A stretch of 64,000 bases of DNA. Source: Falciphora oryzae (Eukaryota; Ascomycota; Sordariomycetes; Magnaporthales; Magnaporthaceae). Location: the NCBI GenBank assembly GCA_000733355.1, contig JNVV01000010.1:32735-96734 (forward strand). The letters are read 5' to 3'. Of the stretch, positions 44,419-54,366 are shown piece by piece. Each line of letters begins with the position of its first letter. The first letter of the stretch is position 1. A program made the position numbers and the translations under genes. The notes under the pieces are model-generated. The model did not search any database. It was not told where the DNA came from and worked only from the letters and a program-made list of their open reading frames with translations.

Positions 44419-45261
44419 ATGGCTTCATCTATTTTCGATCTGCCAGAAATAATGCTGCTCATCATTGAGCATGCAGATCTACCTACTCTATCTGCTCTGG
44501 CACGTACTAGCAAGCATGCCCGGCAGGTCGTTTCAACCTACGAGGCATCCATATCTGCGGATCGCCTGATAACCTTCCCCGTCCCCCCTACCGAAAGCGT
44601 GCTGTCGACCCGGAGTGTTGATGGACGCGATATCCTGCCTCGCCTCTCCCTCAACACTGTCCGCGAGCTTCAGCGCAGAGAGAAACGTATCTCGGCCATG
44701 GTGCGAAGCGAGTTCCTAGCGGCCAACACCACGATTCCGAGCGAGGCGCGACCGCGGTACTTGTGCTGCCTCGAGCGCGCTGCCCACCTGTGCGACCACA
44801 TCTCGGATCTCGGCTGCTTCTGTGACGGCAACCACAACCTGGGACCCAATCTCAGGGGACGCCAAGCCCAAGCCAACTTCATCAAGACCCTTCCGGCTAT
44901 CGACCTAGCCTTCCTTTCGGAGCTTTCGTGGATGGGCTCTATCGGCTGGGCCCGGTCCATGGGCACCACTATCAACAGCGATCCGGATACCAAATACAAG
45001 TCACTGGCCTTTGAAGAGATGGTGCTGCGTCAAGGATCTGCATTTCTCTGGGGGTACGCGCTTGGACCCGACGAGTTCCGTACGCATGCCGAGAATAAAA
45101 TCCTCAGCGGCGCCAACGAGATTGAGGATTGGGAGGTCGGAATTGGGGACCGACTGCCCTCTCTCCGACAGGCTGTGGTCTGCACCTTCATGGCCCACAA
45201 GGGATGCGAGTTCAAGGATGTATGGACCGGGTTTGATACTCTGGTTGTTCAATGTTGCTAG
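44419..45261 (+). CDS. F-box domain protein
   Basis: Single exon of 280 residues. The N-terminus is an F-box: IFDLPEIMLLIIEHADLPTL followed by SALARTSKHARQVV (about residues 4-38), which would bind Skp1 in an SCF ubiquitin ligase. The rest resembles the variable substrate-side region of lineage-specific fungal F-box proteins: two nearby CC/C-x-C pairs at about 115-135 (YLCCLERAAHLCD, LGCFCDG) could hold metal or disulfides. No LRR, WD40 or Kelch repeat is seen. Start chosen at ATG 44419 because the F-box begins there. The C-terminal end at 45261 could instead be extended by a missed intron, as the assembly gap lies only 280 bp away. Substrate is unknown. Confidence 0.7.
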   Translation: MASSIFDLPEIMLLIIEHADLPTLSALARTSKHARQVVSTYEASISADRLITFPVPPTESVLSTRSVDGRDILPRLSLNTVRELQRREKRISAMVRSEFLAANTTIPSEARPRYLCCLERAAHLCDHISDLGCFCDGNHNLGPNLRGRQAQANFIKTLPAIDLAFLSELSWMGSIGWARSMGTTINSDPDTKYKSLAFEEMVLRQGSAFLWGYALGPDEFRTHAENKILSGANEIEDWEVGIGDRLPSLRQAVVCTFMAHKGCEFKDVWTGFDTLVVQCC

Positions 45262-45539
45262 GGAGGCCTGGTGGAATGGGAAGAATGGGAATACGGACCT
45301 TCCAACAGCGATACTGAACATACAACCTGAGCGGGACTGCGCGGCCTGTCTACTACCCCGAAGCCCCCCCTCTAGTATCCGCACGATTCCTCGACCTCGG
45401 ACCGACGACATGGGGCTCCTGATCCCAGGCGACCAGGTGCGGAAGCACCCTCATCTCTGCCATTGCTGGCACCCCTTCAAGAAGATATGGGTCAAGAGCA
45501 GGCAACCTATACAGCGCGGTTGCTAGCGATGGACTCGGG

Positions 45540-45580
45540 NNNNNNNNNNNNNNNNNNNNNNNNNNNNNNNNNNNNNNNNN
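45540..45580. other. Assembly gap (41 N)
   Basis: A run of 41 N. It adjoins a tandem repeat on its right side, so the true length is probably unknown and the repeat may extend into it. Confidence 0.99.
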
Positions 45581-45598
45581 GCTTGCATATTGAGAACA

Positions 45599-45672
45599 GC
45601 GCTTTGCTTCTGTGCGCTTTGCTTTTGTGCGCTTTGCTTTTGTGCGCTTTGCTTTTGTGCGCTTTGCTTTTT
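45599..45672. repeat. 15-bp minisatellite gcgctttgcttttgt
   Basis: About five tandem units of a 15-bp motif, the first with a C variant and the last running into a T tract. Because the unit is a multiple of three it is open on the minus strand as Lys-Arg-Thr-Lys-Ala repeats, but there is no sign it is translated. Confidence 0.9.
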
Positions 45673-46251
45673 TACTGCTGTATTCTGGACACGTGTGCAT
45701 TGCTATCATGACGATCAGCGCAAGGTCAACTAGGGAGGAATTGGGGGAATGGGCTGGCTGCTGGGGTTCGACTGGGAGGCTATCGGGGCCGGTTCTGGTT
45801 CTGTCTTGTCTCCATATTCTCTCGTTCGTTGCTCTCTACTAGACTTTCTTTGCCTATTTTTTTTTTTTTTTTTTTTTTTTTAAACCCCCCCAATGCGACG
45901 AGGGGTAGACTGTCATCTCTTGAGGTCCTCTAAAGGGACATCACCATATTGGTAGTAGGCTGGTGGGGGGTGCCCCGATGCTGTCAGGAGAGATCCCCGG
46001 CTAGAATACCTAGGTACCTAATACCTGGCTGCACGGGGGCATGTGGCGGTCGATGTGGCTAGTGCGTGACTAAGCATCCACACAGGGACCCACTGCCCGT
46101 CTAAACGTGAAATCCCCCGCCCACAAACGATTTTTGAGAAAAGGCAACAACTCAAAAAAGGCCCGTCTCTCCCTTCTCCTCTCCTAGCACATCCACCCAA
46201 AACGGCATCGAGAACAGCGACCGAAACCTTGACAAGTCCCGAACCGCAACC

Positions 46252-47066
<815 letters not shown>

Positions 47067-47510
47067 GGGACGGCGGCGGGAAATGTGGGTTGGGGGTTCT
47101 TGCATTGAATTGATCACGGATTACGGCGCACGGTCACGGTTTTTGCTTGATAGGTTGGCAAAAAACCAACCATCCTGAGATGATGGTGCAATAAAAGACA
47201 AGAATCTTTTGTGGATGCTCCACAGTTCTGGCGAGGCTGGACCTCCAACATACCACCCACCCTGCCGAGTGACAACCTTGGTTCGGAATCGATTGCCAGG
47301 ACTCGCATACACTGGCTGCGTCAGCCACTGGATCGTTCGCGGTGTCTAGCCACTCTGTTTGACTTCGCAGTAGCGGGCTAGGTGTTCCTATTATATGACT
47401 TCTAATCGCTCGCGGCCCGCTCTCGACGCCCTAGCTCTGTCTGCACGTCAGTCTGCCGAGCCACATGGGGTTGTCGATTCTCGAGCCTGCTTCGTATTCC
47501 TGCCTTAGCC
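47067..47510. other. Convergent intergenic region
   Basis: About 445 bp between the ends of RPS15 (+) and the SET protein gene (-). Nothing recognised. Confidence 0.6.
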
Positions 47511-48308
47511 TCAGGTAATAGAGCAAGCGTGCCGCCAAGAAAACCCAGATCGCCCCTGTCGGCCTCGCAGACAATGTCCGCACAGGCAATGAAACTCCTT
47601 CCTCGAGCGCCCATAGTTGATGGATATCTCTTCCCCTTGCTGTATGTTCCTCCTGGCCAGCACACGCAAGTCGTCGCCTGAGAAGCTGAAGTTGGCGCTC
47701 CAGTTGTCGCATGAATGGTTTATCAGAGACCCAACCAGGTACACGGCTCCTCGGCGGCGGCCCTGGCTCTCCGGCAGGCGGAAAGCATAGGCACAGAACC
47801 AGTCCAGCACGGCCCGGGACTCGGCCGCGCCCCATCGTCTCGCGGGCGCCGCAGCAGGCTGGCCGGCGAGGTGCTGGTCCGATGATCCGAGGTCTACCCG
47901 CGCCGTGGCTGGCTGGCTGAGCTTGCTCGTGATGTCAGACAGGGCCGGGCCTTGTAGGATGTTAGAAGGCGCCGGCCTGTCGGCTAGGCGAGCCAGTGTT
48001 GTGAAGGCGGCTTGCATCAGCAACCGGTCGTGCTCTGGCAGTGACTCATATGCCGCGGGCGCATCTCTCATGGACGCTTCATGAAAAGTGTCGTGGGTTG
48101 CTGTGATGACGGGCGCTTCTTGGAAAATCAACTCGCCATGCTTGAAGTTCTTCCCTGCAAAGACGCCACGCCCGATCTCGGCCGAGACGGACTTGATAAC
48201 AACATCAGGTCCTCCCACCGGGCCTGGGTGTGATGTTGACGAGCAAATGGGCTGCTTCGTGGTATCCGAGCCTGTCTGGCTATCGGATATCGATGGTTGC
48301 GAGACCAT
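47511..48308 (-). CDS. Short SET-domain protein
   Basis: Single exon of 265 residues from ATG at 48308; the frame is open further upstream, but that part looks like leader. The SET N-terminal piece reads IGRGVFAGKNFKHGELIFQE (about 45-64), and the C-terminal catalytic part has GSLINHSCDNWSANFSF followed by GEEISINYG, the NHSC and Y motifs that bind S-adenosylmethionine. It ends with a compact Cys cluster, FHCLCGHC, like a post-SET zinc site. There is no MYND finger between the halves. Such small SET proteins in fungi are probably lysine methyltransferases of unknown substrate. A second, SMYD-type SET gene lies 3.5 kb to the right. A C-terminal intron cannot be excluded. Confidence 0.75.
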   Translation of the reverse strand: MVSQPSISDSQTGSDTTKQPICSSTSHPGPVGGPDVVIKSVSAEIGRGVFAGKNFKHGELIFQEAPVITATHDTFHEASMRDAPAAYESLPEHDRLLMQAAFTTLARLADRPAPSNILQGPALSDITSKLSQPATARVDLGSSDQHLAGQPAAAPARRWGAAESRAVLDWFCAYAFRLPESQGRRRGAVYLVGSLINHSCDNWSANFSFSGDDLRVLARRNIQQGEEISINYGRSRKEFHCLCGHCLRGRQGRSGFSWRHACSIT

Positions 48309-49105
48309 AGCGGGATAGTGGTACAGCGAGGGTAACGATATCCGTAGTTGGTGGGTTATTTTCCCCTGCCTTTTCGTGTCTTTGTGCTTCGTGTGCCTCC
48401 CTGGTCGCGCCGGCCAAGAGGGCTGTGCGACAAAATTATGAGAGATGTAGGTATTTTTTCCATGAGCGGCCAGTTGGAGGACGTTCACCTCGATTGCGTC
48501 CCAGAGCGGCCAGTCACATACCAGCCGTGAGATCATTGCACACGGAAGCGCCTGCCAGTGCCCGCCCCGGAAAAGAGAGATTTAGTAGGGCAGTGACGAT
48601 GCATCATCCCTTGTCGCCGGTACCCAGTCGTGAGAGACGGGTAGGTGCCTCTCGTTCATATCAAATGTTATGCACGTGGCTGTGAGTGTGCGAGTATGCC
48701 TACATGCGCCCCTGAGGAAGCAGGACACGAAAATGAAAGCCGTTGTCAGTTCGGGCAAAAAATGTTTCGAGATTCTCTCGTGCTTGCCAACACCGCGGCA
48801 TCCGGAGACTTACACTAGAAGGTACCTGTTCCTCTGGCGTGTATAATTACACTGCTAGCAAGGGGCTATGCATCCAGAGCAGCAAGACTGCCACGCCGAA
48901 GCAGACAGCGCGGCAGACTTCCTGGGATCACAATACAACATTAATCGACCAGGAGAGAAGGGGGTTTGTTGGGCAACATGCATCGCCGTTCGCAGCCAAC
49001 AGGGTTGTGACAGAAGCCCGGATATGGCCGGTTTTATTCCTGGAGTCAGAGAGCTAGTTTACTTTGTATGTGTAGCGGCATCGTATCATACAGCAAGAAC
49101 CGCGA
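48309..49105. other. Intergenic, SET gene to complex I subunit gene
   Basis: About 800 bp holding the promoter of the SET gene and the 3' flank of the complex I subunit gene, both on the minus strand. Open frames here are short and overlap on both strands. Nothing recognised. Confidence 0.5.
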
Positions 49106-49847
49106 TTATTCCAGCCGCTTTGCGGCCAGCTTCTTCGCTTTTCTCTCCTCCTCTTCCAGGTGCTGCTGCTTGTAGTGAGCCACAACCTTGTCCATGTTTC
49201 CGTAATGGCCAGCCGGAACGTTGTAGGGCGACCCTGTCTGGAAGATCCTGTGCCGCACAACACACGCAGTTAGCCAATGCCAGTAGGAGTGTGACGGAAA
49301 CACGGATGGCCGTGTCTCGCATCCAATGCACAAATAGCTCCCACTATCGGGGGCTCAGGCAGAGGGGGTAGGGCAGAGTGACATACTCGGGGAACTTGAG
49401 CTCGACGTGGGTGTTGCGCTCAACGTTGTAAAAGAGGTTCTTGTCGTGGGCGGCCTGCTCGATGGCCTGTGTGTGCAGACTGTTGCGCGTCTCCCACTCG
49501 TTACGGAAGTCGGAGAATCGCTCGATGGCCTGTGTTAATGAGGACGGCCGGCCGTCTGGGCCGGGCTGGCACGCGTAGTAGAGGATGGCCGAGGCGGGGG
49601 CGGCACCAAAAACAGCGTAGAAGGCCATCTGCGACGAAAGACGGGCGGGTCAGCAGAGACACGACGGGATGGTCGCAAGAGGGATGGCTGGCCAACATAC
49701 ACCCATGGATTCCTCGGCCTGGGGGTGGCCGTGACCGTGGCCGTGGGCAGCACCGTGGCCGCCCGAGGCGTAGGACCTCGACTGCCGCAGGCGCAGCGCC
49801 CGAGACTGCCGCGCCAGCGAGGCGCCTCCTCGACGAAGCGACAGCAT
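49106..49847 (-). CDS. Probable complex I 17.8-kDa accessory subunit
   Basis: Three exons on the minus strand, 49847-49701, 49628-49387 and 49247-49106 (531 nt), give 176 residues. Donors are both gtatgt. The N-terminus (LSLRRGGASLARQSRALRLR, then SYASGGHG and a His/Gly run) is a mitochondrial targeting sequence. Exon 2 has one membrane segment (FYAVFGAAPASAILYYA), then a soluble part facing one side (FRNEWETRNSLHTQAIEQAA). The C-terminus PEIFQTGSPYNVPAGHYGNM followed by a charged helix is typical. This layout and order match the fungal NADH:ubiquinone oxidoreductase 17.8-kDa subunit as I remember it. Another small membrane subunit of the respiratory chain is the main alternative. Confidence 0.65.
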
Positions 49848-50452
49848 GCTCGGCCAGATGGGTTCGACGGTCGAGTAGTGCAGCGCGGTGTGGTGGGTAT
49901 GGCGAGGCGTATGCCAGTTTGTGATTGAAGCTGTGGGGTGGACTCAACCGACCCTTACTGCCGTGACGTTCAAGCGCGGCTCGTGCCCGGCTGGTAGGTC
50001 GGTGGGACTGGACTGTGGCGTAGTGTGGCTTCTCAGTTGGTCAGGGTTTCTCCCCCGCCGACAGGTGGTCACAACTTATACTGGCAAGTGCCTCGCAGCC
50101 AACCCCTGCCCTGGCTTGATATCTGTTTAAATCTATCAAGGACCAACTGCTTCTCCTCGATTCTACCACGCCCGGGGGCGGAGAATGCGACGGCCCTGTG
50201 GAGCATGCTTGGAGTCATCCGTATTGCTCTAGCTTCGGAGAGAGGCACCTACCCGGACCCTTACGTACTTGTCTATCTGTTCAATTCGCCCTGTCGCCTC
50301 GCTTGCTCGAGGTATATAAAAGTCCTTTCCGGTCTTCTTCATCCACATCACCGCCTGGTATAATTGGGAATAACAAAGGCTGGGAGGAAAAAAAAAATTA
50401 AAGCAATCACCGGACGCCTTCTTCTCGCATTGCTGAGCCAGCATCAGCAACA
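49848..50452. promoter_or_regulatory. Divergent promoter region, complex I subunit / SIL1
   Basis: About 600 bp between divergent starts. An A-rich stretch precedes SIL1 (50388-50402). No specific site is claimed and no gene is seen. Confidence 0.4.
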
Positions 50453-51694
50453 ATGGTCCGCCGTATACTTACGGCCCTTTGTGTTTCGCTCGCAGCGAGG
50501 GCATCTTCAGCCGCAGCACAAGAACCAGCAACAGGCGACGGGGAGCTGATATGCCACCCGGAGAATGCCGTCGACTGCTACCCGAAGATCTTTCAAGCCA
50601 CACACGAATTCCGGCCGGTTCGCCCCGGCCAGGATATCCCATCCGGCCTCCATGTCCGCCTGAACGTCTACACCGGGGAGAAAGAGGCCAAAATCAACGT
50701 TCCTTCGGAGCAGGATCCAGCATTGGCCGGCTTGCCTGTCGAAAACGCCGTCATAACGGTCGACTCGGAGCCACAGGAGCCAGCCGGCGAACACATTCGC
50801 CCGGGCGCGCCGGCCTACGAGGCCGTGGGAAAGATAAAGGAGTCAACCGGGCCCGAAGCTCTCCAGTTCAGCAATGCTCTTGCTGTGCTAGGAAAACGCA
50901 AGGGCGTCGACGCGGCCGGTTTGGACGATGCCCTCGACAAGCTCGAAGAGCTTTCGCACGATCTTTATTACGGCCTGAAAATCTCTCAGGACCTCACAGC
51001 CCTGAGCTCGCTCTTCTGTTTGATGAACGGTGGCCAACCTGCTTCCTCCAAGGCTGTGGCAGCCTCGGAGGCTCCGCGTGCTCTCCTCGCCGCGGGGACA
51101 ATCTCTGCGGCCGTCCAGAACAACCCAGCATCGTTGAAAGCTGTCGAGGTGCACTGGCCAGCACTTGTGGAAACGACATGTGCTAGGGACGGGAACGACC
51201 ATTCTCCCCTCGGACGGCTGGTCTTTTCTATCATCCAGCCCAATCAAGAGCCAAGCGCCGCGGGCCGAGAACCATCCCTGGCTAGGGCCAAACTATCTGC
51301 CATCAAGGGCCTCATCAAGAGTCCCCGTATACGGCAAGACTTTCTCGAAAAGGGCGGTATGCGCGAGGTTCTGCGTGTCCTTCTCGTCAAGGATAGTCTG
51401 TTCGCCGAGGCACAGGTCAAGGCCGCAAATTTGGTGACAGACACATTTCTCGACGAGAACATGGGCGCCACCCTGGGACTATGGCCGCCCAAGGCTCTGG
51501 CGCAAGTGGCCGCCTGCGATCGCGAATCCCCGGACCTGTCGGATGGTTGCTGGCGCCTCTGGATCGAAAGGCTGGCAGAGGAGAACGAATCTGACGCGAC
51601 TCACTGGAGTGTGGAACTTTTACGGATGTTCGAATCACAGCTCGGGTCTAGCAGCGAGGCGCAGGGGCGCGGGACGAAAAATGACGAGCTATAA
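50453..51694 (+). CDS. SIL1: Nucleotide exchange factor SIL1
   Basis: Single exon of 413 residues. Sil1 lies in the ER lumen and releases ADP from the Hsp70 BiP/Kar2, supporting translocation and folding. The first 22 residues are a signal peptide (MVRRILTALCVSLAARASSA). The family signature follows: ICHPENAVDCYPKIFQATHE, VRPGQDIPSGLHVRLNVYTG. The middle and C-terminal part is an armadillo-like helical fold (LKISQDLTALSSLFCLMNGG, IKGLIKSPRIRQDFLEKGGM). The protein ends NDEL, an HDEL/KDEL-type ER retrieval signal. Length is close to yeast Sil1 (421). It faces the complex I subunit gene across a 600-bp shared promoter and converges with the SMYD-type gene. Confidence 0.92.
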   Translation: MVRRILTALCVSLAARASSAAAQEPATGDGELICHPENAVDCYPKIFQATHEFRPVRPGQDIPSGLHVRLNVYTGEKEAKINVPSEQDPALAGLPVENAVITVDSEPQEPAGEHIRPGAPAYEAVGKIKESTGPEALQFSNALAVLGKRKGVDAAGLDDALDKLEELSHDLYYGLKISQDLTALSSLFCLMNGGQPASSKAVAASEAPRALLAAGTISAAVQNNPASLKAVEVHWPALVETTCARDGNDHSPLGRLVFSIIQPNQEPSAAGREPSLARAKLSAIKGLIKSPRIRQDFLEKGGMREVLRVLLVKDSLFAEAQVKAANLVTDTFLDENMGATLGLWPPKALAQVAACDRESPDLSDGCWRLWIERLAEENESDATHWSVELLRMFESQLGSSSEAQGRGTKNDEL

Positions 51695-51813
51695 CAGGCC
51701 ATGGCATGAGCAGCAGTTGAAAGATGTATGCACCACAAATTACACATGCAAGCAGACCTCGGGTTGACTGGCCTCGGTGACTGGAGCGAGGTAGACTGTA
51801 TGCGAGGCACGGC

Positions 51814-53569
51814 TCAAGAGCCGACGTCGGCCGCGATCACCAACGGTGCGAGGCGCGCCAGCTCCTCGATGGGACTCAACACCCGTTTCCGGAAGAAGGA
51901 TCTCTGCGGGCCATCGCTTCCGGGGTTGGCCACCCATTGGTGTAACAACAAGGCATCATTCTCCCGTCCCGCGATGCTTTCGATGCCCGACAGCATCACC
52001 TTGGCTTCCTCGAGGATGACCCAGTCTGGAGAATGGCTTTTGGGGGCGAGGCTGGTGACTAGCAGCAGGATTGCGTGCAGCATGGATGCCTGGTCGGATC
52101 TACCCATTGCCGCCACGACGTCGGGGTGTGCGTCTCTCCCGAGCGACCCGGTGTCGGGAACCGAAGTTTGAGTGAGGACTTTTGCGACGAGCATCAGGCC
52201 GGTGAGGCGGAACTGCTTGAAGGGCGCGACGTACTGAACGGGATCGCAGTAGAGGGCCGAGAGGCAAGCCGTCGCCAGCGCATTCGGCAGCCTGTCGGCA
52301 GCCAAGTAATACAGGGTCGCTGACTGTATTGTCTTGGCAAGCGGTTCCAGTGCCCACAGCTTTGCGTCAACAAGCGGCTTGCACCGTCTCCAGTCATCCC
52401 TGAGCTTATCCAGTCGTTCGCCGACTGTGGGGTTCTCGATACGGCTGCGGGCGCACTCTGTGTATATCGCTTCCACTCGGGCGCGCCAGGCTTCTCGGTC
52501 GGGCAGGCCGGCGCTGACAGGCGGGCTTGCCAGCCGCTCGGCCCCGGGAGAGATGGTTTCCTCGTTGGAGCTGATCGTGGGGGACGCTCGGCAGACCTGG
52601 TAAACGTCCATGTCATGCTCGCAGCGTGGGCAGGCACATCTGAAATGATACAGGTCAAGGTCCTCGCGCCGGAAGGCCAGCGGTTTAGTGTAGTCTTGAG
52701 GGGATAAAAGGTGAGTGTCGGGTCGGGAACAATGTATAGGGTGTAGAGGAGCAAATTGACTTACCAATGTATGAGATGGTGATGTCCTCGCCGGCCTTGA
52801 CGGGCGTCTCCGCCCTGAGATAGGCCTTGCGCTTCCAGAACACGACTACGGCGTTTGGAATGCACGAGTGGTTGACCATGGCCAGAAGAGGGTCCAAAAA
52901 GGTGCCGTTTTGACCGGTGTCGGCGTCACGCCTATCAAACGAGTTTGTTTGAATCTGGACAGGCGCTCATCAGCAGGATGGAGTTGGACTAGGACTATGT
53001 TCCGGTCAGCTCACCTTGCAAAGGATCTCGGCGGCCAAGTTCAGGTTCGTGTCGTCCTCTGTACGCCCGGCATAGTGAATACCCGCGTAGGCCTGCAGCT
53101 TCATATTCTCCCAAAGCTCCTTGCGGGCCCTGAACCTGTGGCTGTGGCCCTCCAGGCGGGCGACGACGTCCTGCACCTCGGATAGCCGAAGCAGGATCTG
53201 GACCAGAGCTCGCACAGGAGTGGGCAACCAGTCCTTGCCGACGGCGGCCTGGACTTTGCGGAAGACCTTGCACTCCTTGGAGTGGATCAGCTTCCAGTTG
53301 GCCTTCTGGCACTCGCTGCTGCAGTAGCTGACGGCCTTGTCGCATCCCGTGCACCCGAAGACCTTTGTGTTGTGAACCAGGCAGTGGTGGCACGTGGTCT
53401 TGCTGCCAGCTGCGTCGGGGAAGGCGACGAGCGGGTCATCGAACATGACAATCAGCTCGCCCGGCCCGTAGTCCCGTGTTGCGCGGAGGCATCTGCCAGG
53501 ACTGAAGCCCTTGGTCCCGTGCACTGTTATGCCGGCATGCTTGTCGCCGTCGCTGGTTGTAGCCGCCAT
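51814..53569 (-). CDS. SET and MYND domain (SMYD-type) protein
   Basis: Three exons on the minus strand, 53569-53015, 52954-52765 and 52694-51814 (1626 nt), give 541 residues; introns are 60 and 70 bp. The MYND zinc finger is at about 60-100 (C-x2-C...FGCTGC...SYCSSECQKANWKLIHSKEC) and interrupts the SET domain in the usual SMYD way: SET-N (GFSPGRCLRATRDYGPGELI) before it, NHSCIPNAVVVF at 213-224 and GEDITISYIGDYTKP after it, then the post-SET Cys motif RCACPRC. The remaining 280 residues are helical, like the TPR-like C-terminal domain of SMYD proteins. It is expected to methylate lysines on histones or other proteins; substrates are unknown. The last acceptor is CAAG, a weaker signal, but only it keeps the frame. 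Confidence 0.88.
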
Positions 53570-54366
53570 GGCAAACTGGACCTGACTCCTCCACCTTTGT
53601 TAGATTTGAGCCTTGACGTAGGTTTACAGTGATGCTCGTCGAGTCGAGGGCTTTGTCAAGCGTGTGATAGTAGTGGTGGTGGCGGCGGATCTGCTGTATG
53701 GCAGTGTTTGAGAACACATCCCCACTGGAAGGACCAAGGCTGCCTGCCTCCGCTGTGTGTGCCTACCTAGGTAAGTATTTAGGTAACTGTTTTCCTCTAC
53801 GTTACGAAAAGGCCGGGTTTACATTTCTCGTGATAGACAAGAAGTGAACCGTTGGGTGCCTATCTGTGCCCGGCACCTACTGTTTCGGTGTTTTTCAGCG
53901 TAGAAATCGTCTATCAATTTGCCGTGCGTCCTGATTTGAGACCCCTCGATTGGTGGTATCCACACGGTATCCATTTTTCCATCACTCTGGTACCTTGTAC
54001 CTCGTAAATTCGTAAATTAGACAGGTTGAGACTTTGAAGACTTCAATCTCGGCTCGGCTCCGTTTACTTCTTCCATATTTCCATCGTATTGACCGTCTCT
54101 GAATTTCAAGCTCTGGTCGGGTTTCTTCTATATCCTGCAGCTACCTAGGCACGGGCTGGGCTAGCCTGTCTTAAACTCAGCGCCGCTTGACAAGATTGTC
54201 TGGCATTGGATTGCAAGGCGGGATCTAACCTCGCAGTTGCCTGCGTCCTGCATCCCCCGACAGCTAGTTCCTGACCAGGCCTCACACTCAGCCGCCTTCT
54301 TATCTTCGTTTTTTCTTATTTTCCTCACTCTTTCTCATTAAAAGTTGATCAGCACCAGACATTCAG
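53570..54366. promoter_or_regulatory. Divergent promoter region, SMYD-type gene / REX1-type gene
   Basis: About 800 bp between divergent starts, with tacctaggtaag at 53764 and tacctaggcac at 54141, and a pyrimidine-rich tract at 54295-54340 shortly before the exonuclease start. No gene is seen. Confidence 0.45.

Larger units (their letters stand above)
45262..46251. other. Intergenic region with assembly gap
   Basis: About 990 bp between the F-box gene and RPS15. It contains the 41-N gap (45540-45580), the 15-bp minisatellite (45599-45672), a T run of about 24 at 45858-45881 and an acctaggtacct motif at 46008-46019. No gene is supported. Confidence 0.6.

Noticed and set aside
45353..45711. 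Frames running through the assembly gap, including the Lys-Arg-Thr-Lys-Ala repeat
   Set aside because: They depend on unknown bases and on a 15-bp tandem repeat; no evidence of translation.
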